A stretch of 64,000 nucleotides of DNA from Streptomyces rubellomurinus (GCF_000961885.1 NZ_JZKH01000004.1:108635-172634), one strand, 5' to 3'. Counted from the stretch's first letter, positions 18,373 to 27,171 are shown. Translations and numbers: made by a program. Notes: generated by a model from the letters alone, not told the origin.

Positions 18373-19742
18373 CCGAACCGGACCTCCACGAGGTCGTCAA
18401 CCCCGCCACCGAGGAGGTGATCACCACCGTCGAACTGGCCGGCCTCGCCGAAACCGACGCCGCCGTCGCCCGCGCCCGCGCCGCGTTCGACACCTGGCGC
18501 CGGGTGGCGCCCGCCGACCGGGCCCGGCTGCTGCGCGCCTTCGCCGCCGCCGTCGACGCCGACCGGGAGCACCTCGCCGCCCTGGAGGTCGCCAACGCCG
18601 GCCACACCATCGGCAACGCGCGCTGGGAGGCGGGCAACGCGCGGGACGTCATCGAGTACTACGCCGCCGCGCCCGAGCGGCTGTTCGGCCGGCAGATCCC
18701 CGTCGCCGGCGGCATCGACGTCACCTTCCAGGAGCCGATCGGCGTCGTCGGCGTGATCGTGCCCTGGAACTTCCCGATGCCGATCGCCGCCTGGGCCCTC
18801 GCCCCGGCGCTGGCCGCCGGCAACACCGTCATCGTGAAACCGGCCGAACTCACCCCGCTCACCGCCCTGCGCCTCGGCGAACTCGCCCTCCGGGCCGGGA
18901 TCCCCGAAGGGGTGCTGCAGATCCTGCCCGGACGCGGCCCGGTCGTCGGACAGCGCTTCGTCACCCACCCCGACGTGCGCAAGGTGGTGTTCACCGGCTC
19001 GACCCGGGTCGGCAAGGAGATCATGGCGAGCTGCGCGGCCCAGGTGAAACCCGTCACCCTCGAACTCGGGGGCAAGAGCGCCAACATCGTCTTCGCCGAC
19101 GCGGACCTCGCCAAGGCCGCCGCGACGGCCCCCTACGCCGTCTTCGACAACGCCGGCCAGGACTGCTGCGCCCGCTCCCGGATCCTCGTCGAGGCGTCGG
19201 TGTTCGAGGACTTCATGGCGCTGCTGGAGCCCGCCGTCCGCGGCGTGCGGGTCGGCGACCCGGCCGACGAGAAGACCGAGATGGGCCCGCTGATCTCTGC
19301 CGCCCACCGGGCGCGGGTCTCCTCCTACGTCCCGGACGGGGCCGCGGTCGCCTTCCGCGGCAGCGCCCCGGACGGGCCCGGCTTCTGGTACCCGCCGACC
19401 GTGCTCGCGCCCGTGCGGGACGACGACCCGGCCTTCACCGAGGAGATCTTCGGACCGGTCGTCACGGTCGTCCCGTTCCGCGACGAACAGGACGCCCTGC
19501 GCATCGCCAACGCCACGGAGTACGGCCTGTCCGGCTCGATCTGGACCAGGGACGTCGGGCGCGCCCTGCGGGTCTCGCGCGGCGTCGACGCCGGCAACCT
19601 GTCCGTCAACTCGCACTCCTCGGTGCGCTACACCACGCCGTTCGGCGGCTTCAAGCAGTCCGGCCTCGGCCGCGAGCTCGGCCCGGACGCCCTCGACGCC
19701 TTCACCCAGACCAAGAACGTCTTCATCTCCACGGAGGAATGA
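18369..19742 (+). CDS. NAD(P)-dependent aldehyde dehydrogenase
   Basis: A 457-residue ALDH of normal length. The catalytic Cys sits in N-A-G-Q-D-C-C-A-R-S, the general-base Glu in V-T-L-E-L-G-G-K-S-A-N, the cofactor loop in F-T-G-S-T-R-V-G-K and the oxyanion Asn in V-P-W-N-F-P-M. In this operon it should oxidise the gamma-glutamyl aldehyde to the acid before PuuD-type hydrolysis. The ATG overlaps the hydrolase stop (ATGA). Confidence 0.94.
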   Translation: MTEPDLHEVVNPATEEVITTVELAGLAETDAAVARARAAFDTWRRVAPADRARLLRAFAAAVDADREHLAALEVANAGHTIGNARWEAGNARDVIEYYAAAPERLFGRQIPVAGGIDVTFQEPIGVVGVIVPWNFPMPIAAWALAPALAAGNTVIVKPAELTPLTALRLGELALRAGIPEGVLQILPGRGPVVGQRFVTHPDVRKVVFTGSTRVGKEIMASCAAQVKPVTLELGGKSANIVFADADLAKAAATAPYAVFDNAGQDCCARSRILVEASVFEDFMALLEPAVRGVRVGDPADEKTEMGPLISAAHRARVSSYVPDGAAVAFRGSAPDGPGFWYPPTVLAPVRDDDPAFTEEIFGPVVTVVPFRDEQDALRIANATEYGLSGSIWTRDVGRALRVSRGVDAGNLSVNSHSSVRYTTPFGGFKQSGLGRELGPDALDAFTQTKNVFISTEE

Positions 19743-19747
19743 TCAGC

Positions 19748-20515
19748 ATGACCCAGCGACTCGACGGCCGGGTGGCCGTCATCACCGGCGCGGGCAGCGG
19801 CATCGGCCTGGCGACCGCCCGCCGCTTCGCCGCCGAGGGAGCGAAGGTGGTCTGCGCCGACCTCGACCCCGAGAGCGGCGAGAAGGCCGCGAACGAGGTC
19901 GGCGGCCTGTTCGTCCAGGTCGACGTCACCGACGAGGACGGGGTGCGCGACCTCTTCCAGCGGGCCGTCGACGAGTACGGCCGGCTCGACATCGCCTTCA
20001 ACAACGCGGGCATCTCCCCGCCGGACGACGACTCCATCCTCACCACCGGCCTGGACGCCTGGAAGCGCGTCCAGGAGGTCAACCTCACCAGCGTCTACCT
20101 GTGCTGCAAGTACGCGATCCCGCACATGCAGCGCCAGGGCAAGGGCTCGATCATCAACACCGCCTCCTTCGTCGCCGTGATGGGCGCGGCCACCTCGCAG
20201 ATCTCCTACAGCGCCTCCAAGGGCGGCGTGCTGGCCATGTCCCGCGAGCTGGGCGTGCAGTTCGCCCGCGAGGGCATCCGCGTCAACGCGCTCTGCCCCG
20301 GGCCGGTCAACACCCCGCTGCTCCAGGAGCTCTTCGCCAAGGACCCGGAGCGCGCCGCCCGCCGCCTGGTCCACATCCCGCTCGGCCGCTTCGCCGAGCC
20401 CGAGGAGATCGCCGCCGCGGTGGCCTTCCTCGCCTCCGACGACTCGTCGTTCATGACCGCCAACACCTTCCTCGTCGACGGCGGAATCTCCGGCGCCTAC
20501 GTCACCCCGCAGTAA
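19748..20515 (+). CDS. Classical SDR oxidoreductase
   Basis: A 255-residue short-chain dehydrogenase. It has cofactor motif T-G-A-G-S-G-I-G, N-N-A-G, catalytic Ser in T-A-S-F-V-A-V, Tyr/Lys in Y-S-A-S-K and P-G-P-V-N-T. An Asp after beta-2 (C-A-D-L-D) favours NAD. I choose the ATG at 19748 because GGAGG at 19733-19737 is 10 bases away; an ATG at 19739 overlaps the ALDH stop but is too close to that site. As last gene of the operon it could supply the alcohol-to-aldehyde step, which would fit an amino-alcohol substrate. Confidence 0.9.
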   Translation: MTQRLDGRVAVITGAGSGIGLATARRFAAEGAKVVCADLDPESGEKAANEVGGLFVQVDVTDEDGVRDLFQRAVDEYGRLDIAFNNAGISPPDDDSILTTGLDAWKRVQEVNLTSVYLCCKYAIPHMQRQGKGSIINTASFVAVMGAATSQISYSASKGGVLAMSRELGVQFAREGIRVNALCPGPVNTPLLQELFAKDPERAARRLVHIPLGRFAEPEEIAAAVAFLASDDSSFMTANTFLVDGGISGAYVTPQ

Positions 20516-20529
20516 CACCCCCCGGCCCC

Positions 20530-20570
20530 GGCTCGCCCGCCCCCGCCCGCTCGGCGGGGGCGGGCGAGCC
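20530..20570. terminator. Strong bidirectional hairpin terminator
   Basis: Perfect 18-bp arms (GGCTCGCCCGCCCCCGCC and its complement) around a 5-base loop, between the SDR stop and the convergent small membrane gene. Confidence 0.92.
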
Positions 20571-20574
20571 GCAC

Positions 20575-20736
20575 TCAGCGGCTCCTGCGGCGGTCGCGCA
20601 GTAGGCGGACGAGGTAGAGGGGGACGCCGATGGCGGCGCCGAGGATGAGGGCCCACTCCGCGAAGAAGGGGAAGCCGGGGTGGAAGCCGGTGGTGTCGGC
20701 GGCGGCCAGGGCGGTGGTGAGTGGCTGCTGGGGCAT
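20575..20736 (-). CDS. 53-residue single-span membrane protein
   Basis: A small protein with one hydrophobic segment (W-A-L-I-L-G-A-A-I-G-V-P-L-Y-L-V-R-L-L) followed by a basic tail (R-D-R-R-R-S-R), so probably C-terminus inside. It is the last gene of the ABC operon, 32 bases after the ATPase, and could be a transporter accessory or stabilising peptide. Starts at ATG 20736; TCGAGGACCAG-like purines lie upstream but no strong Shine-Dalgarno. The operon position is the main support. Confidence 0.6.
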   Translation of the reverse strand: MPQQPLTTALAAADTTGFHPGFPFFAEWALILGAAIGVPLYLVRLLRDRRRSR

Positions 20737-20768
20737 CGTCTGGTCCTCGGGTGTCGACGGGGCTGGGG

Positions 20769-21689
20769 TCAGCCGACGCGGAGGTCGGGGCCGGGCTGGG
20801 TCCGCTCCGGGGCGGTGCCGTGCATCAGGGCGATGTAGCCGTCCTCGACGGTGGCGCTGACGCGCTCCGCGTCCGGGGCGGGGCTGGTGGGGCTGATGAC
20901 CCGGTACGTGGTGCCGGTCGAGCCGGGGGTGACGTTGACGGTGGGGAGGCCGGGGGGCGGGGCGGTGGCCGGCTGGGTGAGGTGCCACACCATGCCCTCG
21001 GCGCGGGTGGCGAGGTCGCCGATGGCGCCCTGGAAGGCGACCTGACCGCGCTCGATCACCACGACGTTCGGGCAGGTCTGCACGACGTCGTCGACGATGT
21101 GGGTGGAGAGCAGCACCGTCCGGTCGCCGGCCAGCCTGGCGAGCAGGGCGCGGAACCGCAGCCGCTCCTCGGGGTCCAGCCCCACGGTGGGTTCGTCGAC
21201 GATCAGCAGCCGGGGGTCGTTCAGGATGGCCTGGGCGATGCCCACGCGGCGCTTCATGCCGCCCGAGTAGCCCTTCACCTTCCGGTGGGCGACATCGCCT
21301 AGCGAGACCAGTTCGAGGACCTCCTCGACGCGGGCGCGGCGGGCGCGCCGGTCGGTGATGCCCTTGAGCAGCGCCATGTAGTCGAGGAACTGGCGGGCCG
21401 TCAAGTCGGGGTACAGGCCGAGCTCCTGGGGGAGGTAGCCGGTGGTGGCCCTGACCTCCTGGCGCCGGCCGCGCGAGGTGAGCTCGGTGCCGTCCACCGC
21501 GACGCTGCCCGAGTTCGGCAGCAGGACTCCGGTCAGGACCCGCATGAAGGTGGTCTTGCCTGCTCCGTTGGGGCCGAGCAGACCGACCATGCCGACGGGC
21601 AGGCGCAGGCTGATGCCGTCGAGGGCGCGGACCTCGCCGCGCCGGAAAGTGACGGTCAGATCGGTGATGGTCACGTCGGGCGCGGTCAT
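20769..21689 (-). CDS. ABC transporter ATP-binding protein
   Basis: A 306-residue ATPase of the ABC-2/DrrA-like type. Walker A G-P-N-G-A-G-K-T-T, Q-loop near L-P-Q-E-L-G-L, signature Y-S-G-G-M-K-R-R, Walker B L-L-I-V-D-E-P and the His switch S-T-H-I-V are all present. After residue about 225 there is an additional C-terminal domain of about 80 residues. Its start overlaps the end of the upstream permease gene by 4 bases. It probably powers export by the two membrane proteins encoded upstream, under control of the divergent two-component system. Confidence 0.94.
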   Translation of the reverse strand: MTAPDVTITDLTVTFRRGEVRALDGISLRLPVGMVGLLGPNGAGKTTFMRVLTGVLLPNSGSVAVDGTELTSRGRRQEVRATTGYLPQELGLYPDLTARQFLDYMALLKGITDRRARRARVEEVLELVSLGDVAHRKVKGYSGGMKRRVGIAQAILNDPRLLIVDEPTVGLDPEERLRFRALLARLAGDRTVLLSTHIVDDVVQTCPNVVVIERGQVAFQGAIGDLATRAEGMVWHLTQPATAPPPGLPTVNVTPGSTGTTYRVISPTSPAPDAERVSATVEDGYIALMHGTAPERTQPGPDLRVG

Positions 21690-22498
21690 GACGGGTTCCT
21701 CCGTGTGAGCACGAGCTGGGTGATCATGAGGGTGGCGAGCGCCATGAGCAGCAGGAAGGCGATGCTGAGGACGGCCTCGCCGCCGGTCGGGGTGATTCCC
21801 CGCTGCCTGGCGTCGAACAGGGTGCCGTGGAACCAGGCGCCGGCCGGGTACTCGCCGATGGCTTCGAAGGGCGTGCCGGCGGGGGTGGGGATTCCGAAGC
21901 GCGGGCCGACCATGTTGCCCCAGATCCAGTAGCCGAACACGCCGATCCGGTAGAGCACGGGCCCGGTCAGGTACGGGACGGTGACCGAGCAGGCCGAGAT
22001 GAAGACCAGCCCGGGCAGGACGATGGCGGCGAACGCCGCGAGGCCGACCGGGATCACCCCGGCTCCGTGCCGGGCGGTCAGATAGCCGAGCAGGCCCACC
22101 CAGGCGACGGCGACCGGTGTGATGGTCGCCGCGCCGGCGCCGATGGCCTTGCCCCACAGGCGCGGGCCGATGCCGGTGGGCGTCGAGGCCAGGAGGTCGT
22201 TCAGCTCCAGCCGGGACTCCCGCCGGGCGCGGTCGGCGAGGACGGCGCCGACGCCGATCGGGCACAGCATGACGAAGTTGCCCGCCCAGTCCGCGACCAG
22301 GAAGGGCAGGTCCGTCGAGCTGGTGAAACCCGGCGGGAAGGGCGACGCGCAGCGCAGCGCGATCAGCCCGAGCACGACCACCCAGACCGCCGGGCGGCGC
22401 ACCTGCATCAGGTACTCGTAGCGGGCGGCCGCGACGGTCTTCGCCCACCAGCCGCGAGCTGCGGTCGGCGGGGTGGTGCGCTGAAGGACGGTGGTCAT
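21686..22498 (-). CDS. ABC-2-type membrane protein
   Basis: A 270-residue protein with about six hydrophobic segments, the first near residue 38 (W-V-V-V-L-G-L-I-A-L-R) and the last near the C-terminus (F-L-L-L-M-A-L-A-T-L-M-I-T-Q-L-V-L). A cytosolic motif A-R-R-E-S-R-L-E-L-N-D-L-L-A-S-T-P-T is typical of ABC-2 permeases. ATG at 22498 overlaps the upstream gene's stop by 4 bases. It forms the channel together with the neighbouring membrane protein. Confidence 0.85.
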   Translation of the reverse strand: MTTVLQRTTPPTAARGWWAKTVAAARYEYLMQVRRPAVWVVVLGLIALRCASPFPPGFTSSTDLPFLVADWAGNFVMLCPIGVGAVLADRARRESRLELNDLLASTPTGIGPRLWGKAIGAGAATITPVAVAWVGLLGYLTARHGAGVIPVGLAAFAAIVLPGLVFISACSVTVPYLTGPVLYRIGVFGYWIWGNMVGPRFGIPTPAGTPFEAIGEYPAGAWFHGTLFDARQRGITPTGGEAVLSIAFLLLMALATLMITQLVLTRRNPS

Positions 22499-23199
22499 GC
22501 GGTCTCGCTCCCCACGAATCGTTCGGGACGCCCCAGCAGCAGGCCGGCCGCGATCACGGCGGCGACGCCGACGGCGGGCAGGGCGATGCGGTTGACGGTC
22601 CATTCGTGCGCCGGGACCTTGGCGTCGACGCCCAGGAACAGGTACTGCGCCCGCAGCACCGGGTGGTCCAGGACGGCGCGCTTCATCAGGTCCTGGGCCA
22701 GCCAGATGCCCCCGATCAGGCCGGTGGCGGCGCCCGGGCTGCGCAGGCCGATGGCGATGAGCATCGCCAGGGCGACCAGCCAGAGCATCGGCGGGGCCCA
22801 CACCAGGACGTAGCCGCCGGTGCCCTGCCCCTCGGGCCATGCGTCCAGGGCGCGGAACACGACGGCGTCCACCAGCGTGACCAGGGCCGCCGGGACCACC
22901 ACCAGGCCGACCCGCAGGAACAGCACCCGGCGGTAGACCGTGCTGGTCATGACCAGCTCGGCGCCGGGATCACGCCCCACGATCGAGGAGGCCGCGACGG
23001 CGGTGCCGAGCGGGGCGAAGCCCGCCAGGACGGCGCCCGCGGCGAGGTCGAGGTGCTCCGCGGCGGCCCCGGTGGCACGCATGACGATCACCAGGATCGC
23101 GCCGCCCAGTGTTGCCGCCAGCGCCGTCACCGGCGCGGCGATGCCGATGATCCGCAGCTCCAGCCGGAGGCGGTCCCAGGTGGGCCGGTTCACGTCCAC
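22495..23199 (-). CDS. Membrane protein, ABC transporter subunit
   Basis: A 234-residue protein with about six hydrophobic segments (for example I-G-I-A-A-P-V-T-A-L-A-A and V-L-V-W-A-P-P-M-L-W-L-V-A-L-A-M). It is the first gene of the four-gene ABC operon, and every junction down to the ATPase is a 4-base overlap. Two GTG codons (23199 and 23193) are possible starts. Divergent from the sensor kinase gene. No enzymatic motif seen. Confidence 0.75.
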   Translation of the reverse strand: MDVNRPTWDRLRLELRIIGIAAPVTALAATLGGAILVIVMRATGAAAEHLDLAAGAVLAGFAPLGTAVAASSIVGRDPGAELVMTSTVYRRVLFLRVGLVVVPAALVTLVDAVVFRALDAWPEGQGTGGYVLVWAPPMLWLVALAMLIAIGLRSPGAATGLIGGIWLAQDLMKRAVLDHPVLRAQYLFLGVDAKVPAHEWTVNRIALPAVGVAAVIAAGLLLGRPERFVGSETA

Positions 23200-23375
23200 C
23201 TGCCGGCTCGTACGGGCCCCGCCTCGCCGCGGGGTGTGTCGAGGTCTCGTTGCATGCCGTCAAGCCTGCTCACGCCGACCGCGGGCCGTACCGGCCGAAA
23301 GTACGGAACGGGCGGATCGGAACGGTCCTTTCGGCCGGTACACCGGCCGTGCCCCGGTTCCGTAGTCTGAGCGCC

Positions 23376-24527
23376 GTGAGGATCAGGGAACGGCTTGCCG
23401 CACTGGGCGCACGGGCCGCCGGACGAACCGATGTCCTGCTCGGGCTCGCCTTCGCGGCGGTGCTGGCAGCGACGGCCTACCTGCGTGCCGACGCGGGGCG
23501 CCGGGACTGGCTGCTCGACTTCGGCCTCAGCGCGGTGGTGTGCCTCGCGGCGCTGCTCCGGGGGCGCGACCGGCTGGTCGCCGCGTCAGTCGGCCTGGCC
23601 GCCGCGGCTGCCGCCGTCCTCGCCTCCAGCAGGGGGTTCCTGACCGATCAGCCCGGCGTCGCCGCGTCCTTGGCGCTGGCCGTCCTCGCCGGCTCGGCGG
23701 TGCGGGCGCTGCCGCCCCGGCGAGCCGTGGCGGTCGCCGCCGCCGGACTCGCGGTCACGGCACTCGGCCGGCTCGCCTCCACCTCGACTGCCGTCGGCTC
23801 GTTCCACGCCGGCGTCAAGGGCTGGTCGGTCGGCCTCGGTACGGGGCTCGCCCTGCGCTTCCTGGAGCATCGCCGCCGGGCCACCGTCGAGGCGGTACGG
23901 CGAGACGAACGCCTGGCCCTGGCCCGGGAGTTGCACGACGTCGTCGCCCACCACGTCGCCGGCATCGTGATGCACACCCACGCCGCCCGGATCATGCTCC
24001 GCAAGCAGCCCGACCACCTCGCCTCCGCCCTGGCGGACATCGAGCGCTCGGGCACCGACGCCATGGACGCGATGCGACGGGTGGTCGCCCTGCTCCGCGA
24101 CGCGGAGGACGGCGCCGCCGTCACCGCCGGGCCGGAGCAACTCGTCGACCTGGTCCGCCGCTTCGAGGAGCACGGACCGGCCGTCGACCTCCGGCTGCCC
24201 ACCGGGCCGACGAGCTGGCCGCCCGTGGTGACCACCACCGTGTACCGGGTCGTCCAGGAATCCCTGACCAACATCGTCCGCCACGCCCACGGCGCTCGCG
24301 CCGTCACCGTCACCATCGACCAGGGCCGTCCGGACCTCACGGTCGAGGTCGGCGACGACGCTCCGTCGCACCCCTCGAACCGCCCCTCCCCGCGCGGCGG
24401 CTACGGCCTGGTCGGCATGCGCGAGCGCGTCGAGGCGCTGGGCGGTACGCTCGACGCCGGCCCGCGGCCCGGCACCGGCTGGACGGTACGGGCCAGCCTG
24501 CCCCTGCGAGCCGGAGACCGTCGATGA
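23376..24527 (+). CDS. Two-component sensor histidine kinase (HisKA_3 type)
   Basis: A 383-residue kinase. The N-terminal half has about five membrane segments and almost no extracellular loop, as in intramembrane-sensing kinases. The phosphoacceptor box is A-R-E-L-H-D-V-V-A-H-H-V, followed by an HATPase with V-V-Q-E-S-L-T-N-I-V-R-H-A (N box), G-D-D (G1) and G-G-Y-G-L-V-G-M-R-E-R (G2). I choose the GTG at 23376; it has no Shine-Dalgarno and may be leaderless. Coupled to the response regulator by ATGA and divergent from the ABC operon, suggesting it senses the transported compound. Confidence 0.9.
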   Translation: MRIRERLAALGARAAGRTDVLLGLAFAAVLAATAYLRADAGRRDWLLDFGLSAVVCLAALLRGRDRLVAASVGLAAAAAAVLASSRGFLTDQPGVAASLALAVLAGSAVRALPPRRAVAVAAAGLAVTALGRLASTSTAVGSFHAGVKGWSVGLGTGLALRFLEHRRRATVEAVRRDERLALARELHDVVAHHVAGIVMHTHAARIMLRKQPDHLASALADIERSGTDAMDAMRRVVALLRDAEDGAAVTAGPEQLVDLVRRFEEHGPAVDLRLPTGPTSWPPVVTTTVYRVVQESLTNIVRHAHGARAVTVTIDQGRPDLTVEVGDDAPSHPSNRPSPRGGYGLVGMRERVEALGGTLDAGPRPGTGWTVRASLPLRAGDRR

Positions 24528-25189
24528 GCATCAGCGTCCTGCTCGCCGACGACCAGGCCATGATCCGGACCAGCCTGCGCCTCATCCTGGAGGACGAGCC
24601 CGACATCACCGTCGTCGCGGAAGCACGCGACGGCGCCGAGGCCGTCGCCCTGGCCCGCCGACTGCGGCCCGACGTCTGCCTCGTCGACATCCGCATGCCC
24701 CTCCTCGACGGCATCGACGTCACCCGCGCACTCGCCGGCCCGGGCATCGCCGACCCGCTGCGGGTCGTCATCGTCACCACCTTCGGACTCGACGAGTACG
24801 TCCACGGCGCCCTCCAGGCCGGAGCCCTCGGCTTCGTCCTCAAGGACGGCGACCCCACCCTCTTCACCGCCGCCGTGCGGGCCGCCAGCGTCGGGGACGC
24901 CCTGATCTCCCCGTCGATCACCCGGCGCCTGCTCCGCGACCTCGCCGCAGTCGGAACCCCGTCCGCCCGCCGGCCCGACACCCCGCTCACCGACCGGGAA
25001 ACCGAGGTCATCCGCGCTGTCGCCCGGGGCAGCACCAACCAGGAGATCGCCGCCGCCCTCTTCATCTCCGTCAGCACCGTGAAGGGCCACCTCGCCGCGA
25101 TCCAGCACAAGCTCGGAGCCCGCAACCGCAGCGAGATCACCGCCTGGGCCTGGGAATCCCGCCTCATGCCGGGCAGCGCCGGCCGATAG
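24524..25189 (+). CDS. NarL/LuxR-family response regulator
   Basis: A 221-residue regulator. The receiver domain has acidic pair A-D-D-Q, phosphoacceptor Asp in C-L-V-D-I-R-M-P and Lys in V-L-K-D-G. A linker leads to a LuxR-type helix-turn-helix (L-T-D-R-E-T-E-V-I-R-A-V-A through V-S-T-V-K-G-H-L-A-A-I-Q-H-K-L). The ATG overlaps the kinase stop. Likely activator of the divergent ABC operon. Confidence 0.93.
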   Translation: MSISVLLADDQAMIRTSLRLILEDEPDITVVAEARDGAEAVALARRLRPDVCLVDIRMPLLDGIDVTRALAGPGIADPLRVVIVTTFGLDEYVHGALQAGALGFVLKDGDPTLFTAAVRAASVGDALISPSITRRLLRDLAAVGTPSARRPDTPLTDRETEVIRAVARGSTNQEIAAALFISVSTVKGHLAAIQHKLGARNRSEITAWAWESRLMPGSAGR

Positions 25190-25211
25190 CACCGGCGCAA
25201 CGGGGGGAACC

Positions 25212-26063
25212 ATGCGAATCGCGCACGCGTCACCGGAGCCGGCTCTGCGGGCCTTCGTCGAGCGGTACTGGTGGTGCGAGGGGGAGGCCGGCGACCTTCC
25301 GCTGCTGCTGCCCGGAACGGGCGCCGAACTGTGGATCCACTACACGGGCGGGGTCGAGCCGTGCCCGGCGGACGGACTGCCGCCGCGGCCGCTGCCCGCC
25401 GCGCACCTGGTCTGCCTGCGGCAGACGCGCTGGTCACTGACCTCGCGCGCGGCAGTCGGCTTCGTGGCCGTCCGGTTCCGGGCCGGTGCCCTGCGCCACT
25501 TCCTCGGCCCGGGCATCGACGACGTGGCCGACCAGGTGGTGAGCGCCGCCGACCTGTGGGGCCCGGCGGGCCGGCGGATGACCGACGAGGTGCGCCTGGC
25601 CGCCGATCCGGGCGCTCGCACGGACGTCCTCGACCGCTTCCTCACCGGGCTGCTCGACGGCCACCACCGGGCCGACGCGTGGATGGACGCCGCGGTGCGC
25701 CTGGTGTACCGCAGCCCCGGCGACCTGCGGATGGACGCACTGGCCGAGCGGCTCGGGGTCGGCGCCAGACGGCTGCAGCGGGCCTTCCCGCCGGCGGTCG
25801 GGGCGGGCCCGAAAGGGTTCCAGCGCCTGGCCAGGTTCCAGAAGCTCACCCGCGCCCTGCTGCTGGAGGACCAACGCCGTTATCTGCCGGCCGCGTTGGG
25901 CGCGGGCTTCTACGACCAGAACCACTTCATCCGGGAGTTCCGGCACTTCACCGACCAGCGCCCGACCGCACTGCTGGGCCGGGGACTGTCGCATTTCTAC
26001 TATCAGCCGCTGCGCGATCCCGGCCAGGCTGGGCACCGACTCGGAGAAAGGGAAGTGCGATGA
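25212..26063 (+). CDS. AraC-family regulator with DUF6597-like N-terminal domain
   Basis: A 283-residue protein. The N-terminal half (F-V-E-R-Y-W-W-C, L-L-P-G-T-G-A-E-L-W-I-H-Y, V-A-V-R-F-R-A-G-A) is the effector-type domain seen in many actinobacterial AraC proteins. Residues about 170-265 are the two-helix-turn-helix AraC domain ending in G-F-Y-D-Q-N-H-F-I-R-E-F-R-H-F-T, although the tail after it is longer than usual. Its stop overlaps the start of the monooxygenase gene, so the two are co-expressed. Confidence 0.87.
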   Translation: MRIAHASPEPALRAFVERYWWCEGEAGDLPLLLPGTGAELWIHYTGGVEPCPADGLPPRPLPAAHLVCLRQTRWSLTSRAAVGFVAVRFRAGALRHFLGPGIDDVADQVVSAADLWGPAGRRMTDEVRLAADPGARTDVLDRFLTGLLDGHHRADAWMDAAVRLVYRSPGDLRMDALAERLGVGARRLQRAFPPAVGAGPKGFQRLARFQKLTRALLLEDQRRYLPAALGAGFYDQNHFIREFRHFTDQRPTALLGRGLSHFYYQPLRDPGQAGHRLGEREVR

Positions 26064-26353
26064 CCATGGTGGTGGCGATCCTGCAGGCCAAGCCCGGGCA
26101 GGAAGACACTCTCGAGGAAGCCCTGCGTGAGGTCGCGGCGCGCTCCCGGGAGGAGCCGGGGGCGATGGCCTACACGGTCGGCCGCCGGCAGGGCGGCCGG
26201 TTCCTGGTCGCGGAGCGGTACGCGGACCGCGCGGCGTGCGACGCCCATTTCGCCGCCCCCTACGTGACCGGTCTGCTGGCGCGCTTCCCGGAGCTCCTGG
26301 ACGGCGAACCGCAGGTCGAACTCACCGACGTCGTCACCGGCTTCGTCCGCTGA
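26060..26353 (+). CDS. Antibiotic biosynthesis monooxygenase (ABM) domain protein
   Basis: A 97-residue dimeric ferredoxin-like fold protein. It has A-K-P-G-Q-E-D-T-L-E-E-A-L, then R-E-E-P-G-A-M-A-Y-T-V and E-R-Y-A-D-R-A-A-C-D-A-H-F, the usual ABM order. Some members oxidise quinols without cofactors, others degrade heme; the substrate is not evident. ATGA overlap with the AraC gene. The stop codon opens a tandem repeat. Confidence 0.88.
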   Translation: MTMVVAILQAKPGQEDTLEEALREVAARSREEPGAMAYTVGRRQGGRFLVAERYADRAACDAHFAAPYVTGLLARFPELLDGEPQVELTDVVTGFVR

Positions 26354-26409
26354 ACGTTCGCCCACTGAACGTTCGCCCACTGATCATCCGTCAGCTGAAC
26401 GTTCGTCCG
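26350..26409 (+). repeat. 15-bp tandem repeat, four units, beginning at the ABM stop codon
   Basis: Units CTGAACGTTCGCCCA (twice), CTGATCATCCGTCAG and CTGAACGTTCGTCCG. As the unit is a multiple of 3, each copy repeats the in-frame TGA stop. A partial CTGAAG follows. Confidence 0.88.
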
Positions 26410-26502
26410 CTGAAGTACGCACCGAGCCCGCCGGCCGTCCTGCGGGGATGGGCAGTGGTCCCGCCCCGCACAGGAACCGGACACCAGAGGAGGAGTGACG
26501 GT

Positions 26503-27063
26503 ATGCCCCGCATCGAACCGCTCGACCCGCCCTACCCCGCACCGGTCGAGCAGGCCCTCCGGCGATGGATGCCGCCCGGTGTCGAACACGAACCACTGGC
26601 ACTGTTCCGGGTGTTGCACCGGAACCCGGACCTGGCGTCACGCATGTTCGCCCTGGGCGCCGGCCTGCTGGCCCACGGACTCCTCCCCGACATCGATCGC
26701 GAGATCGTCATCGCCCGCACGACCGCCCGCGCCGGTTGTGCGTACGAATGGGGCGTTCACGCCGCGGCCTTCTCCCAGCAGGTCGGGCTCACCTCCGAGC
26801 AGGTCCGGGCGACCACCGACGCCGACCCCACGGCCCGGGCCTCATGGCAGCCCCGGCACGCGGCGCTGCTGCGCGCGGTCGACGAGCTCCACGACGCCGC
26901 CCGGCTCTCACCGACCGCCTGGAACGACCTGCGCGAACACTACGAGGAAGCCCAGCTCCTGGAGTTCCTCGTCCTGGCCGGCTGGTACCGGACCATCAGC
27001 TACCTGGCCAACGGACTCCTCCTGGACGAGGAACCCTGGGCAACCCCGTTCCCGGCCCGCTGA
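26503..27063 (+). CDS. Carboxymuconolactone decarboxylase/AhpD-like protein
   Basis: A 186-residue all-helical CMD-fold protein with the motif I-V-I-A-R-T-T-A-R-A-G-C-A-Y-E-W-G-V-H. In AhpD the site is C-x-x-C...H; here only one Cys is present (C-A-Y-E-W), so a peroxidase-reductase role like AhpD is unlikely and a decarboxylase or hydrolase-like role is possible. AGGAGG lies about 10 bases before the ATG. Stands alone after a repeat block. Confidence 0.85.
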   Translation: MPRIEPLDPPYPAPVEQALRRWMPPGVEHEPLALFRVLHRNPDLASRMFALGAGLLAHGLLPDIDREIVIARTTARAGCAYEWGVHAAAFSQQVGLTSEQVRATTDADPTARASWQPRHAALLRAVDELHDAARLSPTAWNDLREHYEEAQLLEFLVLAGWYRTISYLANGLLLDEEPWATPFPAR

Positions 27064-27171
27064 CCCGGGAACCCGGGGACTGCCGCAGCGGGCGGGCGGC
27101 GTACGGGTGTCGGCCGGTCGACGCCGGCCCGCACCCCGAGAGCGTGCGGACGGGGCCGCGCCGCCGTCGCC

